Shown in pieces: positions 52,462-60,185 of a stretch of DNA of 64,000 bases (positions are counted from its first letter, which is position 1; each line of letters starts with the position of its first letter). Both the position numbers and the translations under genes were made by a program. Source of the DNA: Pseudomonadota bacterium (GTDB lineage Bacteria > Pseudomonadota > Alphaproteobacteria > Micavibrionales > UBA2020). The notes below the pieces were generated by a model that was not told the DNA's origin, ran no database searches, and saw only the letters and a program-made list of their open reading frames with translations. The stretch is from contig JAJZTA010000012.1 of assembly GCA_021849295.1 (NCBI GenBank), forward strand, positions 1-64,000, given 5' to 3'.

Positions 52462-53373
52462 ATGACCCTAGCGCATCGAAAATTGGATTTATTGCAAAAA
52501 ATGTCCTTGGAGCCATTGCGAGAAATGGCTGCATATGAAGCACTATGGAAGAACAATACTGTTAGCTTTAAAAAAATGGCCGAGCTATTCGCGGAACACC
52601 CAGGCCAACGGCCTTCCGATTTAGTATCGGAGGAATTAATCAATACCTTCACGACGTATCTGAAGGAGATTTTAGAAAGCGAAGAGACCGTTAATACTAA
52701 TGTCCTGATGAATTGCACCTATGAATACCCGCAGAAGCTGCGAGATGCGCAATACCCTGTTGAGATGCTTTATTATCAGGGAAACCTTGACTTGATTTAC
52801 AACCGCTCCGTTGCAATTGTCGGGACTAGGAACCCCACTAAAGAGGGGCTTACTCGTACCGCGCAACTAGTGAAACATTTGGTGAAGGACAATATCACGG
52901 TCGTATCTGGCCTCGCAAAAGGGATTGACACACAGGCACACACCACGGCTATTGAGAATGGCGGCCAGACGATCGCCGTGATAGGAACGCCGCTAAACGA
53001 GGCTTACCCAAAGGAAAATAAAGATCTTCAAAAGAAGATTGCAGAGAACCATTTGCTGATCAGCCAAATACCCTTTTGGCGTTATAAACAGCAGAACTAT
53101 AAACTGAATAGATTTTTCTTTCCTGAGAGAAACAAGACGATGTCGGCATTGACCGACGCAACAGTTATTATTGAAGCTGGCGAAACATCGGGTACGCTCA
53201 TACAAGCGCAAGCCGCAATCTATCAGAAACGGCCGCTTTTCATTCTCGAAAGCTGCTTTCAAAATAAATCCATTTCGTGGCCGGCCAAGTTCGAAAAGGA
53301 AGGCGCCATTCGAGTTAAAAGCTATGACGATATTAGAAAGGCGCTAAATCTAGGTGCCGCAGCGACTTCTTAG
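52462..53373 (+). CDS. DprA/Smf-like protein in a defence-like operon
   Basis: A 303-residue Rossmann-fold protein. VAIVGTRNPTKEGLTRT and VVSGLAKGIDTQAHTTAIENGGQTIAV are the DprA nucleic-acid-binding signatures, with FFPERNKTMSALTDATVIIEA and SGTLIQAQAA. It is shorter than housekeeping DprA and has a divergent helical N-terminus (1-~100) and no clear C-terminal winged helix. Its position with xre, immA and a PRTase gene points to a mobile-element or defence role rather than natural transformation. Confidence 0.87.
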   Translation: MTLAHRKLDLLQKMSLEPLREMAAYEALWKNNTVSFKKMAELFAEHPGQRPSDLVSEELINTFTTYLKEILESEETVNTNVLMNCTYEYPQKLRDAQYPVEMLYYQGNLDLIYNRSVAIVGTRNPTKEGLTRTAQLVKHLVKDNITVVSGLAKGIDTQAHTTAIENGGQTIAVIGTPLNEAYPKENKDLQKKIAENHLLISQIPFWRYKQQNYKLNRFFFPERNKTMSALTDATVIIEAGETSGTLIQAQAAIYQKRPLFILESCFQNKSISWPAKFEKEGAIRVKSYDDIRKALNLGAAATS

Positions 53374-54007
53374 AATAGACGATTTGGTGAGGGGCCAACA
53401 CACGTACCTCGAAGAAGAGGACGTTTGTTACTATTTGAGAGAATATACGGCTCACACCGGCTATTCGCACAGTGAGACAAACAATCTCATAAGCAATTTT
53501 AAAAAGAAAATGGACAAACGAGGCTCGGCGCAATGGCGTTATAAGGGCCAGGCTATCGATAGAGTAGCCGCGGATTTCCGCGCCTGCTTACCTCGCGAGC
53601 TGCTCGAAGAGTGGACGCTGGTTCCTATCCCGCCGTCCAAAGCAAAAACTGACCCACTTTACGACGATCGTATGTCTCAAGTTCTAGCTAAAATGTCGAT
53701 GGGTTACGACGTCGATATTCGAGAATTGGTGACGCTCGATGAGAGCATGGAGGCGTCCCACACGACAACCAACCGCCTGCCTCCTAACGAGTTAAAGGAG
53801 CATCTTAGTATAGATGAAGAGCATAGCGACCCGGAGCCCAATGTAATTATCTTGTTTGATGATGTGCTGACGACCGGATCGCACTTCAAAGCCTGCAAGG
53901 CGCTGTTGGAAGAAAGATTTCCCAACGCCGAGATCGCTGGAATGTTTGTCGCCCGGAGAGCAATTCCAGACGCAGCTGATGACTTTGATGATATCGATGA
54001 TATCTAA
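53354..54007 (+). CDS. ComF-like phosphoribosyltransferase-fold protein
   Basis: A 217-residue protein. VIILFDDVLTTGSHFKACK is the PRPP-binding loop of type I phosphoribosyltransferases, and LVPIPPSKAKTDPLYDDR matches the substrate-hood region of ComF-like proteins. The N-terminal ~75 residues are unassigned, and the C-terminus is very acidic (DAADDFDDIDDI). GTG start at 53354, overlapping the DprA-like gene by 20 bases. ComF- and DprA-type proteins both act on incoming ssDNA in transformation; here they form one operon inside an island. Confidence 0.82.
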   Translation: MPQRLLRIDDLVRGQHTYLEEEDVCYYLREYTAHTGYSHSETNNLISNFKKKMDKRGSAQWRYKGQAIDRVAADFRACLPRELLEEWTLVPIPPSKAKTDPLYDDRMSQVLAKMSMGYDVDIRELVTLDESMEASHTTTNRLPPNELKEHLSIDEEHSDPEPNVIILFDDVLTTGSHFKACKALLEERFPNAEIAGMFVARRAIPDAADDFDDIDDI

Positions 54008-54038
54008 GTCACTTCTCAAAAAAAAAGCGCTTGCAGTC

Positions 54039-54059
54039 TTACACACTTTCTTACACACT
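54039..54059 (+). repeat. TTACACACT repeats near attR
   Basis: TTACACACTTT (54039-54049) and TTACACACT (54051-54059) lie 50-70 bases inside the right core. They match the repeats inside the left end and the pair at 55920-55940. Likely integrase arm-type sites. Confidence 0.55.
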
Positions 54060-54109
54060 CCGTGAAGGACAGAAAAAGATCGTTATAACTCAATAGGATA
54101 ATTTGCCAT

Positions 54110-54173
54110 GCTAGTCTCGAAAACTAGTATAGGTGTAAGCCTATCGAGGGTTCGAATCCCTCCCTGTCCGCCA
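54110..54173 (+). pseudogene. 3' part of the split tRNA-Ser(CGA), including attR core
   Basis: Begins with the 13-bp core GCTAGTCTCGAAA (54110-54122), then completes the anticodon stem (ACTAG), variable arm, T arm GAGGG/CCCTC with TTCGAAT, the 3' acceptor strand CCTGTCC and CCA. It lacks the acceptor 5' strand and D arm, which remain at 35128. The sequence left of the core shows no tRNA 5' half, so the gene was not restored on this side. Confidence 0.9.
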
Positions 54174-54318
54174 TATTTTCTTGTATTTTCAGCATTGTTT
54201 TTTAAAGGCTTCAGGCGCCACTCGTCCAAGAAACAGTACATGTAATTTTATATTTAAATTCATATAGATAGTACTTACATATCTCTTGCACGCTTTGGGG
54301 ATATAAGTTGAATTTAAT

Positions 54319-54433
54319 ATTCTCGAACGGGAATTTATTGCTTCGTAGCCGTCCGCACCTGATAAATATTACCGAACGGTAATATTTAACTTGTTTTCTA
54401 TCTTAAAATGAGTTATTGTTACCGTACGGGAAT
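54319..54433 (+). promoter_or_regulatory. Three palindromic operators upstream of hipB
   Basis: A perfect dyad with 11-base arms AAATATTACCG/CGGTAATATTT and an AA centre is at 54364-54387. Related copies are at 54319-54334 (ATTCTCGAACGGGAAT) and 54418-54433 (GTTACCGTACGGGAAT), the last overlapping the hipB ribosome site. The common core is ACCG-NN-CGGT or close to it. These are the probable HipB-HipA autoregulatory sites. Confidence 0.7.
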
Positions 54434-54437
54434 GATA

Positions 54438-54662
54438 ATGAAGTATGCGGCAAAACATATAGGAAAACTGGTTCGCGCCACGCGTAAGAGCCTTGGTCTC
54501 ACACAAAAAGACCTCGCGCTGACGTCCGGTACGGGCCTGCGTTTCATCATCGAACTGGAGAAAGGCAAGCCCACTTGCCAGATCGAAAAGACCCTGACGG
54601 TGATCAATACGCTTGGGATCAGGATAGAACTGACACCGCCTGCGCCGCCGAAGGAGGATTGA
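54438..54662 (+). CDS. hipB: HipB-like antitoxin/regulator
   Basis: A 74-residue XRE protein (MKYAAKHIGKLVRATRKSLG ... LTQKDLALTSGTGLRFIIELEKGKPTCQIEKTL in pieces), the usual HipB size. The ATG at 54438 is chosen over the earlier ATGs because GGGA is then spaced 6 bases away. It ends 4 bases before hipA. It would neutralise HipA and repress the operon through the upstream dyads. Confidence 0.85.
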   Translation: MKYAAKHIGKLVRATRKSLGLTQKDLALTSGTGLRFIIELEKGKPTCQIEKTLTVINTLGIRIELTPPAPPKED

Positions 54663-54666
54663 AGCC

Positions 54667-55881
54667 ATGTTACGCATGCTTGATGTTTATCTGCATCATG
54701 ATTTTGTCGGGCATCTGGTTCAGGATGAGGGAGGGCAGATGCTGTTCAGCTATGCCGAGAGATGGCTGGAAAATCCGTGCGCGCAGGCTTTGTCACATTC
54801 CTTGCCCTTGCGGGTTGAACAATTCACGCAAAAGGAATGCACGGGTTTTTTCGGTGGCCTTTTGCCCGAAGAGGACGTTCGCGAGCGTATTGCTAAAAAA
54901 CTCGGGATTAGCGCGAATAACGATTTTTCCATGCTGGAGCGGATCGGGGGCGAGTGCGCGGGAGCCATCACCTTCATGCCAGAAGGACAAGACTTGCCCG
55001 CACGTGACGATACTTATCGCGAACTCTCACAAAAAGACTTGGCGGACCTTCTGGAGACTTTGCCGCGCCGCCCGTTGCTGGCTGGCGAAGAGGGCGTGCG
55101 TTTGTCGCTCGCAGGTGCGCAGGACAAACTGGCCGTCAAGGTTTCAGGTGATGTCATTTCGGTTCCGCTGAACGGCGCGCCGAGCACGCATATTCTGAAG
55201 CCGGATAATCCGCATTATCCCGGACTTGTTTTTAACGAGCTTTTTTGCATCAATCTTGCGCGTGCCGCGGGGCTCAATGCCGCGAAGTCGGAAATAAGAA
55301 CTGCCGGTGGCAAGGATTTTCTATTGGTTGAGCGTTATGACCGCAAAGACGGCAGGCGCCTCCATCAGGAGGATTTCTGTCAGGCACTCGGTATTCCAAC
55401 GCAAAAAAAGTATCAGGAAGAGGGCGGACCCAGCCTGAAACAATGCTTTGATCTGTTGCGCGAGACTTCCACGCTGCCCGTAATTGATTTACGACGCTTG
55501 CTGGATGCCGTGATTTTCAATTATCTGATAGGCAACAACGATGCACATGGAAAAAATTTTTCTCTGCTTTGTCACGATGATGGCACTATACGTTTTGCTC
55601 CGTTATATGATGTCATCTGCACGGCCGGCTACGAGGGCCTCAGTAATAAAATGGCTATGAAGATCGGTGGAGAATATAATTCAGACCTTGTCGGTTTGCA
55701 GCATTTTGAGAGGCTTGCAGATGAAACCGGAAACAACAAACAGCTGGTGAAGGAAAGGGTGGGCGAACTGGCCGCTGTTTTGGAAGAGAAGCTCGCCAAT
55801 ATGGCTGATAAAACGCCAGCGGCAAAACCTCTCTCCGGAATTATTCAGAAACGTTGCAAGCTTAATCATCCGGGCAGATAA
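54667..55881 (+). CDS. hipA: HipA-like serine/threonine kinase toxin
   Basis: A 404-residue HipA-fold kinase. HipA of E. coli phosphorylates glutamyl-tRNA synthetase and induces dormancy. The N-terminal subdomain (LPEEDVRERIAKKLG) and core motifs are present: LSLAGAQDKLAVK near the ATP site, HILKPDNPHYPGLVFNE, the catalytic NNDAHGKNFSLL and the metal-binding APLYDVI. It looks intact. AAGGAGG lies before the ATG. Located outside the island, immediately right of attR. Confidence 0.9.
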   Translation: MLRMLDVYLHHDFVGHLVQDEGGQMLFSYAERWLENPCAQALSHSLPLRVEQFTQKECTGFFGGLLPEEDVRERIAKKLGISANNDFSMLERIGGECAGAITFMPEGQDLPARDDTYRELSQKDLADLLETLPRRPLLAGEEGVRLSLAGAQDKLAVKVSGDVISVPLNGAPSTHILKPDNPHYPGLVFNELFCINLARAAGLNAAKSEIRTAGGKDFLLVERYDRKDGRRLHQEDFCQALGIPTQKKYQEEGGPSLKQCFDLLRETSTLPVIDLRRLLDAVIFNYLIGNNDAHGKNFSLLCHDDGTIRFAPLYDVICTAGYEGLSNKMAMKIGGEYNSDLVGLQHFERLADETGNNKQLVKERVGELAAVLEEKLANMADKTPAAKPLSGIIQKRCKLNHPGR

Positions 55882-55919
55882 TCCAGAGCAGGACAGACGA
55901 AAGAAATCCCCCTGAATTC

Positions 55920-55940
55920 TTACACACTTTATTACACGCT
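55920..55940 (+). repeat. Third copy of the TTACACACTTT/TTACAC pair
   Basis: TTACACACTTT (55920-55930) followed by TTACACGCT, 39 bases after the hipA stop. The next ~50 bases also resemble the sequence inside attR (GGAC, TTATAA and ATGC at similar spacing). No tRNA 3' end follows. It is probably the decayed right end of an older related island that carried hipBA. Confidence 0.5.
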
Positions 55941-56097
55941 TTCATCGGACTGAAGATAATATCCTTATAAAACAAATACTTGAAATATGCGCTCGCGTAT
56001 TTCTTTAATGCTGGTTGACTTACGTATATGAAAAATTATATATGATAAATATTCGGTCTTGCCGCCGCTGCTTTTAAATAGAGAAGAGTTTTTGAAC

Positions 56098-57705
56098 ATG
56101 GCTGATATTGAACACGTCTTTGTTTTGATGATGGAGAACAGATCGTATGACAACCTGCTCGGCTACAGCGGTTTCAAAGGCAAGGATCCGAGAACGGGCA
56201 AGACGGTTTCCGCGAACGATCTGACCACGTCGCAACAATTCAATCTCAGCGCCAGAAACAAAAAATACGCGGTCACCAAAGGCGCGCCCTATAGTCTCGG
56301 GCGGGATCCGGGGCACGAGTTTACCGATATGATCGTTGCCCTGTCCGGCCTGGGCACGCTGCCGAAGTCCGAGGACAAGATCAGGGAGGCGATTCAGCAG
56401 GATCTCTATAAATGCCAGAACGGCGTTTATCCCGCGCCGCAGAAAGACCCTAACAAGTTCGGCTTTGCGCTTGCGTACGACTATGAGGGCGCCAAACATC
56501 CGGACGATGTTTTGAAATGCTTCAGCCCCGAACAGTTGCCGGTGTTGAACACTCTGGCGAAAGAATACGTGGTTTGCGACAACTGGTTTTGCGCCATGCC
56601 GGGGCCGACCTGGCCGAACCGCTTCTTTGCGCTGTGCGGGTCTTCGGGCGGTCTGGACCACAGCCCCACCAACAACAGAGCGGGGGCCTCGTCGGCCTTG
56701 CGCATCGACGGGTTCGAATTCCAATACGGCAATATCTTTGAAAAGTTCGGCGACGACTGGCTGGTCGCCTACGGCAAGGATGACTTCGCGCAGGCGGGCG
56801 CCATCAAGGCGCTGGAGAAAGAGACCGCCGGAAAGCATTTCGTTTATCACGCAGATCTTTACCGGAAGCTGCGCGAGGGCACGCTTGAATCGAAGTTTAC
56901 ATGGATCGAGCCGTCCTATGACAGTCTGGCCAACTACCGCTTCGGCAATTCCATGCACCCCAACGGCGACGTCAGATGGGGTGAGGCCTTTATCAAGGAG
57001 TTTTACGAGAACCTGCGTAAATCGAAGTACTGGGAAAAGAGCGTCCTGCTGGTCGTTTTCGATGAAAACGGCGGCTTTTTCGATCACGCCGTTCCGCCGG
57101 GGCCGGACGCGAACCTGATACCGGGAGACAAGCCGACGGATCCCGACAACAATAAACATGATTTCAAGTTCGATGCGCTGGGGCCGCGCGTTCCCGCCCT
57201 TATCATATCCCCCTGGGTTGAAAAAGGCGGCGTGGACAAAACGCTCTATCATCACGGCTCGATCATCAAGACGGCAAGCGAGATGTTCGGCTTCAAACCC
57301 GAAATGGGCAACCGCGTGGACGGCGCGTCATCGTTCCTTCCCGTGCTGACACGCAAGACGCCGCGCACCGACGCGCCGGAAGTCCTGCCCGAACCGGCGT
57401 GGAACTGGCTGAGCAAGGCCTATTGGGAGGCCGTCACTTATCTCAGGGACCGCACGGCGATAGGCCCCGTCCTTGACAAGGGTCGCAGGGTGCTGGATCC
57501 GTTCGTCCGTTTCTTCAACCGTGCAGGCGCATGCGCGGACGCTTTCCGCTCGGTCGCGGCGCGGATGCATATCGAAAAAATCCGCAAAGACAAGGGCGAC
57601 GAGGCGGCGCAAAGCGTTGAGACGGCAATGCGGGCTTTAAAGGGGGAAAAAGAGATCGAGCAGTATCTCAAAAAGCAGGTGGGGATATACAGGAAGGGGC
57701 GGTAA
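56098..57705 (+). CDS. Phospholipase C/acid phosphatase-type phosphoesterase
   Basis: A 535-residue protein of the alkaline-phosphatase-superfamily phosphoesterase group that includes bacterial phospholipase C and AcpA. The signature MMENRSYDNLLGY carries metal-ligand Glu-Asn at the N-terminus, NWFCAMPGPTWPNRFF is family-typical, and VVFDENGGFFDHAVPP and LGPRVPALIISPWV supply the second metal site. No signal peptide is seen with the ATG at 56098 (MADIEHVFVLMMEN), so it may be cytoplasmic. The C-terminal ~120 residues are helical and unassigned. The track start is a TTG 39 bases upstream. Confidence 0.87.
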   Translation: MADIEHVFVLMMENRSYDNLLGYSGFKGKDPRTGKTVSANDLTTSQQFNLSARNKKYAVTKGAPYSLGRDPGHEFTDMIVALSGLGTLPKSEDKIREAIQQDLYKCQNGVYPAPQKDPNKFGFALAYDYEGAKHPDDVLKCFSPEQLPVLNTLAKEYVVCDNWFCAMPGPTWPNRFFALCGSSGGLDHSPTNNRAGASSALRIDGFEFQYGNIFEKFGDDWLVAYGKDDFAQAGAIKALEKETAGKHFVYHADLYRKLREGTLESKFTWIEPSYDSLANYRFGNSMHPNGDVRWGEAFIKEFYENLRKSKYWEKSVLLVVFDENGGFFDHAVPPGPDANLIPGDKPTDPDNNKHDFKFDALGPRVPALIISPWVEKGGVDKTLYHHGSIIKTASEMFGFKPEMGNRVDGASSFLPVLTRKTPRTDAPEVLPEPAWNWLSKAYWEAVTYLRDRTAIGPVLDKGRRVLDPFVRFFNRAGACADAFRSVAARMHIEKIRKDKGDEAAQSVETAMRALKGEKEIEQYLKKQVGIYRKGR

Positions 57706-57727
57706 GCCGCATTCCTTCCGGCGCTCT

Positions 57728-59230
57728 TCAGCTCTTCAGGTAATCCACCTCGGTCATCATGCCGTCGGCGTGATGCACTTCGTTGTGGCAATGCAAAACC
57801 CAGCGGCCCGGCGGCGACGTCGCCTCGAAGAACCATGATCCCGTCCCGCCGTTCGGGGGAATGAGCGTCGTGTCCTTCGGCAGCGGGTATTTCAGCGATT
57901 TTCCGTCGAGCTCGACCAGTTTGAACACATGCCCGTGCAGGTGCATGGGATGCGACATGTCGGTATGGTTTTTGAAGCGCACCAGAACGCGGTCGCCGCG
58001 CCTGACGCGGATTTTCGGCGTATGCGGCCAGACCTCGCCGTTGATCGTCCAGCGCGGCACGCCCCGTTTGCCGCCGCCGAGAATGAAATTCGCCTCGACG
58101 TCGATGCGTTCCCTGACCAGCGGATGGCGCAGGGGCTCCGCGACGCCCGCCAGCGGATAGGTGAAATATTCGACGCCCGCCAAAGTCTGTATGGGCTTGA
58201 TGGGCGGCGCTTTCTCCATCCCCGCGGTGTGAATCAAAAGCGCCTGACCGCGCGACAATTGATCGCCCGCGAGGTCTTCCAGCAGCCACGCGCCTTCCTT
58301 CGCCACTTCGAACCACGCGTCGTAGCGCTCCGCCACGCCGACGCGCAACGCCTCGACCGTGACGGGACGTTCCATGAGGTTGCCGTCGCTGTGCGTGACG
58401 GTGAGTTTATGGCCGCCGAGCGCGATGTAGTGGGTCATCGTCGGGCTGGCATTGAGGATGCGCAGGCGCACGCGGTCGCCGACCTTGACTTTGATCGGCC
58501 GGGTGCGCGGATATGCCGCGCCGTTGACGCAACGGGCGAGGTAGGCGACTTCATCGCCCATGGCCATCATATGCTTCTGTCCCATATGCTTCATGTCCAT
58601 AGGGTGCATGGCGCCCATGTTCATGCTTTTCATCTTCATCTGCCCGTGCAATCCCGGCGGCTCGACCATCGGCGCATCCGACACGCCCTTGACAGCGGCG
58701 CGGAAGCTTTGCATGTTCGGCACGTCGTGGAACACCAGCACGGCCTCGACGTCGGCCTTCTCGTCGTGCGGATCGTCGACGATAAAGGCGCCGAACAGCC
58801 CCAGCGCGGCCTGCGGCGAAACGTGGCTGTGATACCAGCGGAAGCCCGTCGGCGCTGGCATGAAATCGTATATGAACGCGCCGCCGTCCGGCACGGGCTT
58901 TTGCGTCACGTTGGGCACGCCGTCCATATCGTTGGGGATGATCATGCCGTGCCAGTGGACGGTGCTGTCGGTGCCGGTGCGATTGAGGAAGCGCGCGCGG
59001 AAACGCTGGCCCGCGCGCGTGCGGATCACCGGCCCCGGAATCTGCCCGTTATAGGCAAGGCCGGAAAAGGTCACGTTCGGCAGCGGGGTGTAGGTATAGG
59101 GCTGCGCTGTCAGCGTCATCTCCAGCATGTCCTGATCTTTTGCCCACGCGCTCATGGGCGGCAACACAGCCGCGCTCATTACGCCGAGCGCGCTTGTCGA
59201 CATCCATTTCAGCAGATCCCGTCTGTTCAT
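57728..59230 (-). CDS. Tat-exported multicopper oxidase (CopA/CueO-like)
   Basis: A 500-residue periplasmic oxidase. The N-terminus MNRRDLLKWMSTSALGV is a Tat signal, cleaved near SAWA. All four copper clusters are present: HWHG, WYHSH, HPMHLHGH and HCHNEVHH. A Met/His-rich insertion at about 205-235 (KMKSMNMGAMHPMDMKHMG) is like the Cu(I)-binding insert of CueO. It would oxidise Cu(I) and perhaps phenolics for copper tolerance. 19 bases downstream of the exported repeat/HPt-like gene. Confidence 0.92.
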   Translation of the reverse strand: MNRRDLLKWMSTSALGVMSAAVLPPMSAWAKDQDMLEMTLTAQPYTYTPLPNVTFSGLAYNGQIPGPVIRTRAGQRFRARFLNRTGTDSTVHWHGMIIPNDMDGVPNVTQKPVPDGGAFIYDFMPAPTGFRWYHSHVSPQAALGLFGAFIVDDPHDEKADVEAVLVFHDVPNMQSFRAAVKGVSDAPMVEPPGLHGQMKMKSMNMGAMHPMDMKHMGQKHMMAMGDEVAYLARCVNGAAYPRTRPIKVKVGDRVRLRILNASPTMTHYIALGGHKLTVTHSDGNLMERPVTVEALRVGVAERYDAWFEVAKEGAWLLEDLAGDQLSRGQALLIHTAGMEKAPPIKPIQTLAGVEYFTYPLAGVAEPLRHPLVRERIDVEANFILGGGKRGVPRWTINGEVWPHTPKIRVRRGDRVLVRFKNHTDMSHPMHLHGHVFKLVELDGKSLKYPLPKDTTLIPPNGGTGSWFFEATSPPGRWVLHCHNEVHHADGMMTEVDYLKS

Positions 59231-59248
59231 TTCGCGGCCTCCCGTCTT

Positions 59249-60003
59249 TTAGCTGCCCAGCATGCTCTGCGCCGATACGCGGCGGTTCATAAGGAACTTT
59301 TTGACCTTGGCATATTCGTCTTTGACGTTCTGGAGCAGGTGTTTTTTCTCTTCGAGAGAAACGTCTTGCGCTTCGAGGGCTTTTTTGCAGGCGGCCTCGA
59401 GCGGGGCCGCGCCGATTTGGGCGACGGAGCCCTTCATCTTGTGCGCCGCAGCGCCCCAATCCTGCGCGGAGGCGTCGTTCACGATGGCGTGCCTTTCCAT
59501 GGCTTGATCCGTTTCGTGCGTTGCGTCATGTGCGTCCTGATCCGCCTCGTTGCCGTCTTGCAGAACGAAATGCCTGGCGGTAGTCATGGTTTTCTGGTCG
59601 GGATTGACGTATTTATCGTCGCCGACCTGGATTTTTCCGCCGTGTTGCATGGTTATGGTGCCTGTGCCGCCGTTGACGAACTTGCCGCCGTGGGAAACAT
59701 TGATGCTGCTCCCTTTTTCGATAATAATGGTTCCGCCGGTGTGTTTGAAGCCGGCCTTTCCGGCCATAATTTTACCCCCGTTCTCTATCGTCATCGTCCC
59801 GCCGCTCATGACAAAGCCTGTCGTGGGGCCTGTGTACTTATTAGGAGCGCATCCTGCACCTTGAAAGGCTGATGATTGTTTGCAGCCTCCGCCAGCTTGG
59901 CGGCAATCGGGGCATTCTCCCTCCTGATCCTCTCCTGTGCGTAGGAATGAGAGCTTGCAAAACACGCGATAAGGCCGATGGCCAAACAATATCTCTGCCG
60001 CAT
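59249..60003 (-). pseudogene. Exported Gly-rich repeat protein with C-terminal HPt-like domain, frameshifted
   Basis: The gene appears split by one frameshift. From the ATG at 60003 (GAGGGGGG upstream) a clear signal peptide reads MRQRYCLAIGLIACFASSHS-YAQ and continues to about NNHQPFKV near 59860. The rest continues in another frame: GAGCAPNKYTGPTTGFVMSG, then short repeats of GGTMTIENGGKI / GGTIIIEKGSSI / GGKFVNGGTGTITM type. An acidic region follows, and a final ~60-residue helical domain AAHKMKGSVAQIGAAPLEAAC resembles an HPt domain with its phosphorylatable His. The joined product would be about 250 residues. A sequencing error, true decay or programmed frameshift are all possible. Confidence 0.65.
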
Positions 60004-60185
60004 GATCCCCCCTCAAGTGCCCATGTTAATCTATTTATTTTGCAGAAATTGAATTAAGTTTCAGTTATCGGATTTTTTCAATTTAATCAAATAGATATAA
60101 AATACGGGGTTCGATCCGTCCCGCATATGCCTTTCCTTTCAGAGGGTTGCCGCACTATACTTGCTCTTTGGATGCGGGGTTTTAA

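Larger units (their letters stand above)
35154..54122. mobile_element. Integrative, mobilisable genomic island in tRNA-Ser(CGA)
   Basis: About 18.96 kb bounded by 13-bp direct repeats in a split tRNA-Ser gene. It contains a tyrosine integrase, a complete substitute tRNA-Ser(CGA), arsenic and metal resistance genes, ardA, a MOB relaxase with its accessory gene, and a defence-like segment. No conjugative type IV secretion genes are present, so it would move only with help from another element. TTACACA repeats lie inside both ends. Visible composition is mosaic: the metal/mob part is GC-rich, and the 48.8-54 kb part and the integrase end are A+T-richer. Confidence 0.88.

Noticed and set aside
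35154-54122. Self-transmissible conjugative element
   Set aside because: No VirB/Tra-type secretion or coupling protein genes are present; only relaxase and MobC-like genes, so mobilisable at most.
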